From contig CACRSC010000136.1 of the NCBI GenBank assembly GCA_902651635.1, positions 197,511 to 261,510 on the forward strand: DNA of 64,000 nt, in the 5' to 3' direction. This document shows, piece after piece, positions 21,201-31,342 of this stretch. The notes beneath the pieces were generated by a model. That model did no database searches. It was not told where the DNA came from and saw only the letters and a program-made list of their open reading frames with translations. Both the position numbers and the translations under genes were made by a program. The stretch's first letter is position 1; each line of letters begins with the position of its first letter. The stretch is from Mastigamoeba balamuthi (Eukaryota; Evosea; Mastigamoebida; Mastigamoebidae).

Positions 21201-21651
21201 ACGCCCTGTGCTGCGCCAGCGCACAGCCCAGCCCCGGGCAGCGTCTCGCCAGCTCCCCCAGCGCCTCTGGTGTCGCCTGCCCCGCCAGGAACGCAGCCAG
21301 AGCCACCACAGGCGAGTGCCTCCTGGCGTGCTCGGGAAGCAGTGAGGTCTGGGGGTCGTCCAGACGGCGCAGCCATACGGGGGACGTCGTGAGAAGCCCG
21401 CGCATGGAGGAGTCAGTGCAGGGGGCGAGGGGGCAGAAGAGGGCGAGGCGGCGGAAGCAGGGGGCGCAGAGGGCGCAGGGGAGGGCGAGGGCGAGGGAGC
21501 AGAGGTCCGCAGCGTCTGCCACGTGCCCCACCACGCTCTGCCGCAGCTCCCACGCCGCCCCCAGGCTCTCCTGCGCCCTCCCCTCTGCCCCGCTGCCCTC
21601 TGTCCTCGCCCTGCGCGTGTGCTCTTCTGGCGGCTGCGAGGGGCACGCCAT
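18233..21651 (-). CDS. Array gene C: PPY-repeat protein with frameshifted zinc-finger end
   Basis: Exon 1 21651-20872 and exon 2 20764-18233 (1103 aa as read). The intron 20871-20765 is GT-AG (AGT|GTACGC...CCGCAG, phase 0). Start MACPSQPPEEHTRRART; F-box-like segment as in A; repeats include LACPPYSLCRDD, LALPPYCMGHKDA, LAEPPYSLTRQDA and LGWPPYSLGQAEAR. The finger begins normally (VARCRTCFGSDQRR, CEMCAKQCHSGHD) but at SCC the frame shifts by one nucleotide relative to B (about 18525-18530). The final CTCxCHC ligands are replaced by a ~66-residue unrelated tail; the other frame would give CTCFCHC and stop at once. Either a sequencing error or early decay. Confidence 0.75.
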
Positions 21652-22056
21652 CTTCTGGTAGTTACACCGTGTGAAGCTGTGCTGTGTTTGCGTTTGTTTG
21701 CCGGAGACGGGGCCGTTGTGTCGCAAACAAATGATGATATTCTGTGAACTTGAACTGCCCTCTTCTGTAATCCGCGGACGCGTCTTCGGCACAATAGCCT
21801 CTACACGGGCTGCTCAATTCGCTGTACGAGGAAGGAGTGATGTGAGGTTCGTTCTTACGCCACTGGCGGTAATTGTGAATTTGCAGAATGAACCTAGAAA
21901 CTTGATGTGAAGTGAATGGGGCCGTTGTACTTCAACAACACTCATTTTCACGTTATGATCTGGAACAGCGAACACGGTGGCTTTCTGCACCCTGTTCCAG
22001 AATGACGTAGGGTGGGTGTGTGAAAGGGAAAAGGGCAGACTGAGACTGCTCAGGAT
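21652..22056. other. Upstream region of gene C
   Basis: Contains the shared array element at 21741-21758 and sequence related to an orphan stretch at 30840-30970. The rest has no recognised feature up to the retrotransposon. Confidence 0.45.
21741..21758 (-). promoter_or_regulatory. Array upstream element, copy at gene C
   Basis: GGCAGTTCAAGTTCACAG on the coding strand, 90 nt before the ATG of C; the best copy of the shared element. Confidence 0.55.
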
Positions 22057-22066
22057 TGTAGGGAAC

Positions 22067-22225
22067 TGTAGGGAACTGTACGACGAATGTAAACAACGAA
22101 CTGTTTTGGTCTGACGTGTGTGTGCGAGGTGAATCATCCTGTCAGTGAAATGACAGTGGGGAAGTGGCACGGCCACGTGGCTGGCAGTGGTGAAGTGACA
22201 CGGCCACGTGGCCCGGGCCACGACA
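22067..22225 (-). repeat. LTR (3' LTR of the minus-strand element)
   Basis: 159 bp, identical by eye to 27115-27273. Contains two copies of ACGGCCACGTGGC (palindrome CACGTG). Very short for a Ty3/gypsy LTR. Confidence 0.9.
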
Positions 22226-22263
22226 TTGCCTTCCTTCACAGAAAGGCAGTACGATCAGTTAGC

Positions 22264-25200
22264 CTACCCCTTCGGGATCCGTGGCTTCCTCAGCTTGTGC
22301 GTCTTCATGTACTCCTGGACGACCGGGCTCCACCTCACGTCCTGGTACTCGTTCCACGCGTCGGGGTGATCGTCGTCGACGTCGGGGTATCCCAAGTACT
22401 TCAACCGGAAATAGAGTTTCGTCCCTTGGCGTTTGTGGGTGTAGATCTTCTCGATGAGGTACTCGTTCTCGTTGACCGCTTCGGCTGTCAGCTCCTCCAG
22501 GCTGAGCGTGCCAGGCCAGAACTGGTGCAACCTGTTCACGTGCACCTTCGATTGCACGTGGTCGATCAGGCTCTCGGTGGTGTAGATGAGGTGGTGGTCC
22601 CGCGAAACGACGATTTCCGGGCCCTTCCATGAAAAACCCAACTTGGTCTTCCGCTCGAAGTGAACCAGGACGTAGTCGCCGACCGCAAAGTCGATCTGGC
22701 CCTTGGCCCTCGCCCTGTACATCGCCTCGATCTCCTTCCCGAGCGCCTCCTGGATTTCACGCACCCTCGGTAACAGCGACGCTGCCTGGATCGCGGTCTG
22801 GGCAGCAACCGAGAGAGGCTCGTTTCCCGCTGTCGTTTCGGGCATCGCGACGTTGATTGGCAACCGTGGCGCAAACCCGTGGACCACGTTCCACGGGGTC
22901 GTTCCCAGCGTCCTCGAGTAGCTGCAATTGATCGCCAAAGCCACCGGCGCCACGATGTCTGCCCAGCTGTTGGTCGCGTTCTCCTTGTGCATAACACAAC
23001 GCAGTGTAGACTCGATGTCCAAGTTCTTGCGCTCCACCGCACCGTGTCCTTCAGGATGTAGGGGAAGCGAGACGTGGTGTCTGATATGCAGCACCCTGCA
23101 CATCTCGGCGAACGCCCCTGCCATGAATTCCTTGGCCCCGTCGCTGTAGAACTGGTCGACGAGCCCGTGAATGCACAGCCAGCGCTTCCAAACGACCTCG
23201 GCTGTCGGCTCTCCTTGCGTCGTAGCCGTCGGCTCCAATACAACCCAGTGCGAGAACCGATCGATCATCACGAGGATGTACTTGCAGCCCCTGCTCTCCT
23301 GGAACGGGCCGATGTAGTCGAGGAAAACGCTGTCGAACGGGTTGTGCGCCACCGTAGTGCCCATGTCTGTGCTGTGTGGGCGCTTAGCATGCTCCTTCTG
23401 GCACGCTGGGCACTCCCTGACCATCCTGGCCACGTCGCCCTCCATCCCTGGCCACTTGATAGCTGCCGAGATGCGGCGCATCGTGCGCTGTACCCCGCCA
23501 TGCCCCGCCATGGGATGCGAGTGCCCGAGCACGAAGAGCCTTACCAGCACCTCCACGCTGGGCCTCTCGTTCAGGACGATGATGTTGTCCACCAACTCGT
23601 AAGGTAGATTCTCGATGGAGGCCCGTACTGCCTCTATCACGTCGTCACGGTCCTTGTATCCGTGTCCATCGTCCCCGACCATGTCCACGAGGAAAGTCTC
23701 GACGTCCTCCTCCTCAGCAATCTCCACCAGGTGGCTCTCGACCACCTTTCCTGGCTGCCACGAGATGTACTGTTCCCCTTTCTTGAGTGGGAACGACCGC
23801 GAGAAGTAGTCGCCGATGAAATTCTGCTCGCCCGGTTGGAACACGATGACGTAGTCGAACTCCGACAAAATAACCGTCCAGCGCAGTACGCGGCGGTTGA
23901 CCGACGTTTCCATCCAACGCAGGTTGTTGTGGTCCGGGCAGACCACCAGGGGTCCAGAAATGTACGGTCTGGCCTTCTGCACGAGGAACACCGTAGCGTA
24001 CGCCTCCTTTTCGCCTGTCGTCATCCGTTGACGCTCGCCGATGGTGAGCTTGTGCGAGCAGAGCAGCAGGATGCGGAGCTCGCCCGTCTCAGGGTCCCGC
24101 TGAAGGACTGCACCCCCGATGCCATACTCGCAGGCATCGGGATGAATGACGATTGTAGCTCCCGGGATGGGCTGTGCCAGGATGGCCGGGGTGAGCAACG
24201 CCGTGATCACCTTGTTGAACGCCTCCTCTGTGCTTGCCGTGCGCTGGACCAATGCGTGCTTCGACCCCTTGCCCTCGTCGAGTGCCCTCCGCCGTGTGCT
24301 GGTCAGCAGCTCCCAGAGTGGGGCCACGACATCGGTGTAGTTGGGGATGAAGGGGGCCAGCCACTGGGCGAACCCCAGGAACGACTGAAGCATCGACATC
24401 GTGAACGGGAAAACTGCATCCCGCAATGGTGCCAGCCTCTCCATGTCCACCTCCACCGAGTCCTCGGTCACTACGCGTCCCAGGATGTGCGTTTTCGGGA
24501 ATCCGATCTCGCACTTCTCGGCGTTGAGCTTGATGTGCAACTTCCTGCACACCTCGAGGAACTTGCGCGTGTTGAGGTAGAGCTCCTCCAGCGTGGTAGC
24601 TGCCTCGATGCAGTCGTCGATGTAGTTCATGAAGAACTCCGTGAGGCCCTCCTTCTCGAGAATGTACTCGACCGCGTTCTGGAAGAAGGGTGCCGCATTG
24701 CAGGAACCGAACGTCACCCTGGTTGGGCGGTAGACCCCAAACGGTGTGTTCAGCGCCAGGAACCTCGAGGTCTCCTCGTCGTTCTCGCCCTGCCAGTAGC
24801 CTCTCTTCCAGTCGAACTTGGCTCGGTACCGCTTCCCACTGCAGAACTTGATCACGTCGCGAGTGTACCGCATTGGGTACTTGATCTTGACCGTGATGGC
24901 GTTCTTTTTGCGGTAGTCTCCACACATCCGGAACACCCCAGGGCTGGACTCGGCCACGGTGATCGGGGTAGCCTCCTCCTTCCGGATCGTAGCGTCCTTG
25001 ACATAGATCCCGATGGCCTCGTACTTGTCGAGCTCGCTCTTGACGAACGCCTTCTTGGTGTCCGAGAGTACGCGGTCCGACTCGTAAGGCACGTTGGCCC
25101 CCTCGAGTATGTCGATGTGGAACTTTTGCGGTAGCTGCGCGGGCTGGTTGTCCAACGGGTCGCAAACGTCGGAAAATTCCGTGAACAGCTCGGTGAACTT

Positions 25201-26967
25201 CGTGCACCACTGTGGGTTCTCCGTGATCAGGGGTCCCAACTTGATCGGGGGCATCGTCCCCTTCTCGAACGTCCTCGTGATGTTCGGCGTCGGGATGTCA
25301 ATCGGGTCTGCTGCGAGCTCGTCCCTGATGAGCTTGTTGTACGTGATCACCGGTGGTGTTGTCAACGAGATCACGTAGTGCTGGGTGTCCCTCAGCCCGA
25401 TCAGGACGAAATCCCCTGCTGGAGTCGTCGGCGTGACGAACACCACCGCGTCCTGGAATGGTGCTCCCTGCTCGAACGCGAGTGGAATGAACGCAGCCAG
25501 TGTGATCAGGTCGATGCTGCCATTGCTGTTCTTGAACTTGATCGGGTGGTGCAGCCTCCTGATGTAGTTCTTGAGGTTTGCCGTGAATTTCTCGTTCATG
25601 AAGGATCGATCAGCCCCCGGGTCGATCTGGCACTCCAACGAGTTCAGCGGGCCTACTCCCACGTTGGTCTTGACGTAGATGCGCCGCTCCTTGATCGCTG
25701 ATGGTGGCTCGTAAATGAGCTCGTCCTCGACGTCGCAAAGGTCGAACTCCTTTGGGTTGAGCGTCATGTATGGGTTGATATCCTCGACGTCACTTCCGTC
25801 CGTGGTAGTGAGCTCCTCGACTGTGTCTGGCCCTTGCTTCGCCCCTGGCCCGTCCCTGGTCGTTGCCCTGACCCGGTCTCCTTGCTCGAGCTGCGACAGC
25901 TGCACCGAGGGTGCTCCACCGTCGTCGGGGGTGTCGATGGCTCCGACCGGGACCTTGGTGGGGTTCGTTGGAGTCCGTGGGGCTTTCCTTGGGGTCGGGA
26001 TCTCGATGACCTGGCAGAGTAGTGTCTGCACGAACGGGGTCGAGAACGTGCCCTTCTTGTTCATGCTGGTCTGCCGCTTCACTGCCTGGCACTCCATTTT
26101 CCCGTGGCCCTTGCTCCCACAGACGAAACAGCGATGGTCTGCCGAGAGCTTGTCCCGGTCCTTCGACGTGAGGAACGTCCTGACCGTGCCGTCCTCCAGG
26201 ATCTCGAACCTGCCGAACTCGCTCTTGGCCAGAGGTACGTGGGTCGTTGATGAGGCAGCTGGTGCGGGCGTCATCAAGGTAGCCTGCTTCGGCTTGCTTG
26301 TCTCGTCTCTCCTAGGCTCCTTCTTGGACTGGCGGTCCGGCTTCTTCCTGTCGTTGTCTGGTCTGCCCTTGGGCCCGGACTTGTACGTGTACCCGCGCGA
26401 TATGAGCGCGTCCTCGGCCCTCGCGATATCGATGGTGGCCTTCTTGATGGTTTCGAGGTTTTCCTGCTCGAGGTCCAGGCGGTCGTAGAGGCGACGCCCG
26501 ACGAGGCCCTTGCCAAACCCGCGCCGGTAGAGTCGAATTTGCACGGCCTCCGAGAGGTTCAGCGCCCTTGCGACCTGGTCGAGACGGAGCTGGTACTCGA
26601 TCACCGACATGAGGTAGGACTGCTGCGTGCCCTGGTCGCTGGGCTCGTGGTACGTGATGAGCTGTCCCGCGATTTCCAGAACTGTGGAAATTTCCGCAGG
26701 ACGCGACATCTCCAGGAGCTGCGGGGCGGCGTGTGCGACGTCGCGCGCCAGGGTTTTGCCACTGAGGACCTTGTAGAGCGACCGGATCGCCAGCGAGACC
26801 ACGGTGTTCGCAGGCAGTTGCTCCAGGTCGACCTCCGGGACGAATGCTGCGGCCCTTGCCTCGACGTCACGAATCCAGTGGAACACCTCCTGGAATCGGT
26901 CCGATCGGAGAATGAGGTCCTCCCAGTCGCCCGGGTTGATGTGGACCGCGGTCATGGTCGTGGCCAA
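22264..26967 (-). CDS. gag-pol: Gag-pol polyprotein of Ty3/gypsy chromovirus
   Basis: One open frame of 1567 aa. Gag-like helical region 1-~200, basic linker, CCHC zinc knuckle CFVCGSKGHGKMEC at 280-293. Aspartic protease active site IDPGAD (Asp449). Reverse transcriptase ~650-850 with YIDD at 782-785. RNase H ~940-1050 (Asp944 in HPDACEYGIGG). Integrase zinc domain HSHPMAGH...CPAC at ~1149-1189 and the DDE catalytic triad at about Asp1217, Asp1276 and Glu1312. C-terminal chromodomain ~1500-1560 (YLIEKIYTHKRQG, LKYLGYPD), which in chromoviruses directs insertion to modified histones. Gag and pol are fused without a frameshift. The frame shows no stop or break. Confidence 0.95.
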   Translation of the reverse strand: MATTMTAVHINPGDWEDLILRSDRFQEVFHWIRDVEARAAAFVPEVDLEQLPANTVVSLAIRSLYKVLSGKTLARDVAHAAPQLLEMSRPAEISTVLEIAGQLITYHEPSDQGTQQSYLMSVIEYQLRLDQVARALNLSEAVQIRLYRRGFGKGLVGRRLYDRLDLEQENLETIKKATIDIARAEDALISRGYTYKSGPKGRPDNDRKKPDRQSKKEPRRDETSKPKQATLMTPAPAASSTTHVPLAKSEFGRFEILEDGTVRTFLTSKDRDKLSADHRCFVCGSKGHGKMECQAVKRQTSMNKKGTFSTPFVQTLLCQVIEIPTPRKAPRTPTNPTKVPVGAIDTPDDGGAPSVQLSQLEQGDRVRATTRDGPGAKQGPDTVEELTTTDGSDVEDINPYMTLNPKEFDLCDVEDELIYEPPSAIKERRIYVKTNVGVGPLNSLECQIDPGADRSFMNEKFTANLKNYIRRLHHPIKFKNSNGSIDLITLAAFIPLAFEQGAPFQDAVVFVTPTTPAGDFVLIGLRDTQHYVISLTTPPVITYNKLIRDELAADPIDIPTPNITRTFEKGTMPPIKLGPLITENPQWCTKFTELFTEFSDVCDPLDNQPAQLPQKFHIDILEGANVPYESDRVLSDTKKAFVKSELDKYEAIGIYVKDATIRKEEATPITVAESSPGVFRMCGDYRKKNAITVKIKYPMRYTRDVIKFCSGKRYRAKFDWKRGYWQGENDEETSRFLALNTPFGVYRPTRVTFGSCNAAPFFQNAVEYILEKEGLTEFFMNYIDDCIEAATTLEELYLNTRKFLEVCRKLHIKLNAEKCEIGFPKTHILGRVVTEDSVEVDMERLAPLRDAVFPFTMSMLQSFLGFAQWLAPFIPNYTDVVAPLWELLTSTRRRALDEGKGSKHALVQRTASTEEAFNKVITALLTPAILAQPIPGATIVIHPDACEYGIGGAVLQRDPETGELRILLLCSHKLTIGERQRMTTGEKEAYATVFLVQKARPYISGPLVVCPDHNNLRWMETSVNRRVLRWTVILSEFDYVIVFQPGEQNFIGDYFSRSFPLKKGEQYISWQPGKVVESHLVEIAEEEDVETFLVDMVGDDGHGYKDRDDVIEAVRASIENLPYELVDNIIVLNERPSVEVLVRLFVLGHSHPMAGHGGVQRTMRRISAAIKWPGMEGDVARMVRECPACQKEHAKRPHSTDMGTTVAHNPFDSVFLDYIGPFQESRGCKYILVMIDRFSHWVVLEPTATTQGEPTAEVVWKRWLCIHGLVDQFYSDGAKEFMAGAFAEMCRVLHIRHHVSLPLHPEGHGAVERKNLDIESTLRCVMHKENATNSWADIVAPVALAINCSYSRTLGTTPWNVVHGFAPRLPINVAMPETTAGNEPLSVAAQTAIQAASLLPRVREIQEALGKEIEAMYRARAKGQIDFAVGDYVLVHFERKTKLGFSWKGPEIVVSRDHHLIYTTESLIDHVQSKVHVNRLHQFWPGTLSLEELTAEAVNENEYLIEKIYTHKRQGTKLYFRLKYLGYPDVDDDHPDAWNEYQDVRWSPVVQEYMKTHKLRKPRIPKG

Positions 26968-27114
26968 TGTCCACCGGGTGGCTGGTCGTGGGGAATGAAC
27001 GGGGGACCACGGTGGTCCAACGATCGGGACGGGTAGTAGTTCTGGCCAACGGTGGCTGAAACTGCCCTAGTGCCCACGGTGGCACGTCCCGCCAAAATAA
27101 AGCCCAAAGCGCTT

Positions 27115-27273
27115 TGTAGGGAACTGTACGACGAATGTAAACAACGAACTGTTTTGGTCTGACGTGTGTGTGCGAGGTGAATCATCCTGTCAGTGAAATG
27201 ACAGTGGGGAAGTGGCACGGCCACGTGGCTGGCAGTGGTGAAGTGACACGGCCACGTGGCCCGGGCCACGACA
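27115..27273 (-). repeat. LTR (5' LTR of the minus-strand element)
   Basis: 159 bp; on the coding strand it starts TGTCGTGGCC and ends TCCCTACA. Identical to the other LTR. Presumed promoter of the element. Confidence 0.9.
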
Positions 27274-27317
27274 GGATCTGCAAAGTTGAACCTGAACAAT
27301 GGCAAGGCGATTTGTCT

Positions 27318-30300
27318 TCAGATGAGAGAATTGTCGAGTTTCTGTGATGCACCCCATTGGACGCTCTCATAGTGGCATGTGCACGTGCAACAGCTCACAA
27401 CAAACCTCCAGTCCACAATATCGTGGTCGCCGTGGCACCCCGCAGCACACATTTCGCACACGTTCCAGTTCTCATCGCTCGCAGAGCAAGCACATGTCTT
27501 ACATCGGGCAATCCATTGAGGCATCACACAATTCCGGTACGCGCCCTCCATAAGCGGGAAGCTTGCATTGCAGTTATCGTGGCAAGCATGCTCCGCTGTG
27601 CACACCCCAGCAGACCGGGCCCTCGCCACCGTGGGACATTCTTCCCTGTTGAAGAGGGCCACCAGGAGCATCGCCTCGTCCTGCTGCGCAGCACTCTCTG
27701 GGCCCATAGTCCCATTCTGAAGTGCATCATTCTCTTGGCACCTAGCCCAGCTCAGCACCTTTTCAATGAAGCCCCAGGCGCGCAAGTGAGCGTGCAGAGA
27801 CTCGACCTCCTCGTCTCGAGACCCGGGACTGCTGGCCCTTGTCGTGACATTGCACAGGACTCGAAACCCGTCGAGCGAAAAGGGTCCACTGTCACCAGAG
27901 CAGAGCATCATGGCCAGAGGGGCAACATCTGGTGGAAGCACCTGACCGTTGGATTCGAAGTGAAGCAACACATTGGTCAACAGAGAGGCGATAGAAGGCA
28001 AAGGGGCGATGGCAGGAATTTCACGCTTGCTTTCGTCGGAAAGTGAACTGCAGAGCTGCGCAAGAGCCGTCATAGCTCCGCTGCTGAATAGCATTGGAAC
28101 GAGCTCGTCCGCACGCGACGTGACGCACATAATATGAGCGAGACTCTGTGCGATAGTGGCAGTCACCATCTCATGCATCGCACTTATCGATCGCCCCACA
28201 GAGACAAACGCACGCATTACGGCCAGGTGCACACCGCAGTCCTCTGCCCGCTGAGTTTGGGCAATCCCCGTGTCGTACAGAGAAGCCAACTGTGAGGCCA
28301 GCTGGCACATGCGGCCGGAGTCGTTCTTCGCGAGCAGGGCTGTCAGCGATTCCAGTGCCGCTTCGATCGCACCACTGTGAATGATCGAGGGAACAGTCCG
28401 TGGATACGCACATGCGAGGGCGTGCAGGACATCACACACTTCCGCATGCACAGTGCTGGATCGAGGATGATACTTCGTGTTCAAGGCGAGAATCCTGGGG
28501 AAGCACTCTGGCAGCTCGGGGCCGATGCGGTCCGCAATCAGCATGGCGAGTTTGCGGAGAACGGCAGAGTCTGTTCCCATGCCAGACATATCGTACTGGC
28601 CGCAGCAGCGCAACCACGCAACGCACGCCCAGATTCGCGGCAAGTGCGCATGAGGGGTTCGGTCAGAATGGCAGTTGTCGATCCACCACTTGACCCGACG
28701 CTCGGCCTCCAGCCTCGCCTGTGGGTCACCCGACACAGTGGGTCCAATCGCCGCCAGTGCCTCCACGAGAGACTCGGGCTTGTCTGCGTCGAAATCAAGG
28801 CTGTACGGCAGCTCCGCCAGCACTCGTACAACTGTTGCATGGCCCCCGATGCAGGCAAAGAACAGACACAGGTTCCCTCTTCTGGACGCGTCCGAGTGAC
28901 CCAGGCAGAAGGGACTGCGCGACAGCGAATGGACAGTGGATGCCCATCCTTCCATGCACGCCAGCGCCAGTGCGTCTGATGCCCTTGCCTCTGCCTGGCC
29001 CAGAGAGTACGGGGGCCTCGATAGCTCCTCGACGACGCAGACGTGGCCATTGCGGCAGGCCTCTCTGAGCGCGGTGCAGTTGCCCTCGTGGGCCTCGTCC
29101 CACCCGAAGCAGTAGGGCGGCTGCGCCAGCCTCCTGACGGCATCGGCATTGCCCAGCCTGCAGGCCTCGCAGAGCGGCGATTCGGTGTAGAAGCGCGTTT
29201 TGGTCCAGAGGCGAGCGTCGTCGCGAGTGAGGGAGTACGGGGGCTGAGCGAGTGCGTCGAGGACCTCCACGCTGCCAGTGGTGCACGCCACCAACAGAGC
29301 ATTACACGAGTTCGCGACAGCGTCTGAGTGGCCCAGACAGTAGGGAGGCTGCGCCAGCCTCTGCAGAGACCACGCCTTCTGGCAGCGGCAGGCGGCCTGA
29401 AGCAGTTGACCTCCATCCCACTGACTACTCTGAACGAGGCTGCTGTAGGGCTCCCAGGAGAGCACCTCGAGCAGCGCGACGTTCCAGCGCGCTCTCTTTC
29501 CCACCAAAGACACCGCGGACACCACATCGCTGAAGCCCATGCAGAAGGGCGGCAGCGACAGACGGTGGACGACAGCTGCGTCTCCGAGATCGAGGGCACT
29601 TTTGAGCAGGCAGAGAGGCCACGGAAGATCGCAGCGGCAGAGGCTGTACGGAGGGGACGCGAGGGCATCCAGCACCTGCGGAGCCCAGTAGCAGCCAGAG
29701 CCGCACGTTGCTTCGAGCAAGCCCTCGCCGTCCTGCACGACTGTCAGATCCGCGGAGGGTGCACAGCACAGCAGCACGTGCCTGGCTCAGAGCGTGCTGG
29801 CGAGTGAGGCTGTAGGGCTCCTCCCCCAGGATCTGCACAGCCTCGGCGTTGCCGCTCTTGCAGGCCGCGAGGAGGGCGGCGCGCTGTTTGTCCCAGGGCG
29901 CCTCGTGGGCGCAGAGCGGCGCACGCGACAGCTCGCGCAGCAGCAGCACTGTCCTGACGCCCCCTGCACTGCACGCCGCCACCAGTGCCTGTGCTGAGGC
30001 ATCGGCCAGGGCCTCCGGGTACTGGCCGGGGAGGGCAGCGAGGATGCGGAGGCTCTGGGGGTCTCCGCAGGGCGACGTGCACACAGCGACCATCGCGTCG
30101 CACAGGCCGCACGCTGTGTGCTGTGTCAGCTCGTGGCTGAGATCCGGGCAGAGCCTCGCGAGCTGCCCCAGCGCCTCAGGGGGCGCCTGCCCTGCCAGGT
30201 GCACCGCCAGGGCCACCACAGACGAGCGGGGGCCGCGGGACCGAGTGTCGCGGGGCGGTGCAGCGAAGCGGCAGAAGAGCTGGAGGCGGCGGAAGCAGGG

Positions 30301-30456
30301 GGCGCAGAGGGCGCAGGGGAGGGCGAGGGCGAGGGAGCAGAGGTCCGCAGCGTCTGCCACGTGCCCCACCACGCTCTGCCGCAGCTCCCACGCCGCCCCC
30401 AGGCTCTCCTGCGCCCTCCCCTCTGCCCCGCTGCCCTCTGTCCTCGCCCTGCGCAT
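27318..30456 (-). CDS. Array gene D: PPY-repeat / UBR zinc-finger protein
   Basis: Exon 1 30456-29782 and exon 2 29732-27318 (1029 aa). The 49-nt intron 29781-29733 fits as GC-AG (CAG|GCACGT...GTGCAG, phase 0), as in A and E. Start MRRARTEGSG; F-box-like segment identical to A; repeats LASPPYSLCRCD, LSLPPFCMGFSD, LAQPPYCLGHSDA, LAQPPYSLTRDDA, LAQPPYCFGWDEA, LSRPPYSLGQAEAR and LAELPYSLDFDAD. The helical region is followed by an intact finger: IARCKTC, NVCEMCAAGCHGDHD, SCCTCTCHY, and a short tail (ESVQWGASQ) shared with E. About 300 bp of its repeat region are nearly identical to gene A. Confidence 0.8.
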
Positions 30457-30550
30457 GTGCGCTGCTGCTTTGTCGGCTGGGAGGCTGTGGCGACCTCTGT
30501 CGGCTTTTCGTTGTGTTTGTTGTATTGTCCGTTGTTGTGTGTTGCGATAT

Positions 30551-30568
30551 TTCGCGAAATTGAACTGG
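30551..30568 (-). promoter_or_regulatory. Array upstream element, copy at gene D
   Basis: Coding strand CCAGTTCAATTTCGCGAA, 95 nt before the ATG; E carries the same variant (34571-34586). Confidence 0.5.
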
Positions 30569-30600
30569 AGGGATTCTATTGCGAGTCCGAGATGTTGGGT

Positions 30601-30706
30601 GAAGTCCCCTGAACCCGTGGGGCCCTATTCACGGCAGGTTCACTTTTCTTTGCCTTGCGGTGGTGAAGCCGGGGGACTTCAATACCAAATACCGTGAATA
30701 AGGCCC
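30601..30706. repeat. Interleaved inverted repeats
   Basis: GAAGTCCCC (30601-30609) pairs with GGGGACTTC (30672-30680), and GGGGCCCTATTCACGG (30619-30634) with CCGTGAATAAGGCCC (30692-30706). An inner pair is GGTTCAC/GTGAAGCC (30637-30643, 30663-30670). The first two pairs cross, so they cannot form one simple hairpin. Confidence 0.6.
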
Positions 30707-30843
30707 GATCAAGGCAGCATCGAGGGCCATTTCGAAATTTCAGGCCATACTGAGCCAGCCCTCAAGTGTTGAAGGGGGGATGTGTAGTGCTCCGTGCTCT
30801 ATGAAATATCTCATAGGCATTGTGTTGCCAACAATTGTTGATA

Positions 30844-30862
30844 TTCTGTGAACTTGAACTGC
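30844..30862 (-). promoter_or_regulatory. Orphan copy of the array upstream element
   Basis: TTCTGTGAACTTGAACTGCC on the plus strand, nearly the same as the copy before gene C, but no array start codon lies ~90 nt downstream on the minus strand. Confidence 0.45.
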
Positions 30863-31342
30863 CTTCTATGAGATGCACTCCTGCCTGTGTCATCAACATA
30901 ATTGCCAACACGGGTCCTCCTGTGCAATTCACTATGTGCTGAAGAAGTTGTGAGGTTCATTCTTGAGCTGCTGCTTGCCCAAGTGATCTCAGCAAATTTT
31001 TGGATCTGCAGCATACAGCCCGTGCAGTATTTTGAAGCGAACAAATCTTCATTCCTTTCAGGGTGGCTTTATTACACAGGGGTGCATACACTGGTTGTGA
31101 GAAAGCCGTTTTCATCAATACAATCCCAGGAATTGCTCGCAAGTTTTGTTTCCTTAATAGCTTTACCCCGATAAGTGCCTGAAGCAAACAGGCGTTCACC
31201 GTTGCACTCCTCCCTTTTCCCGAACCCAGAGTATGCCACAAACAGTTACTTGATCTCATCAGATCAGATTTCAGTCGGAAAAAGATAAGAGTTCCACAGG
31301 GTCTGCAAGTTGAACCTGAACAAATGGCAAGGTGATTCGCCT

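Larger units (their letters stand above)
22057..27273 (-). mobile_element. Ty3/gypsy chromovirus LTR retrotransposon, complete
   Basis: Bounded by identical 159-bp direct repeats starting TG and ending CA on the plus strand (22067-22225 and 27115-27273). The left copy is preceded by an extra 10-bp duplication (GGGAACTGTA), so its outer end is 22057. The flanks share GGAT (or AGGAT): ...CAGGAT|TGTAGG and CGACA|GGATCTG, a 4-5 bp target duplication. One uninterrupted gag-pol frame (26967-22264, minus) fills the inside. A purine-rich tract (GAAGGAAGGCAA on the coding strand) abuts the 3' LTR. A possible primer-binding site TGGCGGGACGTGCC lies ~20 nt inside the 5' LTR, farther than usual. Identical LTRs and an open frame indicate a recent insertion. 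It splits the array between C and D. Confidence 0.93.
30457..31342. other. Long spacer between D and E with relic upstream region
   Basis: Contains the D upstream element (30551-30568), a set of interleaved inverted repeats (30601-30706), and a second copy of the array element (30844-30862). The second copy has flanking sequence similar to that upstream of gene C but no gene behind it. Probably the remains of a lost array unit. Confidence 0.5.

Noticed and set aside
23662-25134. 490-codon open frame on the plus strand inside the retrotransposon
   Set aside because: Antisense to protease/RT-coding sequence; low-complexity composition and no recognisable domain.
27079-27095. Firm assignment of the retrotransposon primer-binding site
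   Set aside because: TGGCGGGACGTGCC fits a tRNA 3' end but lies ~20 nt from the LTR; kept only as a possibility.
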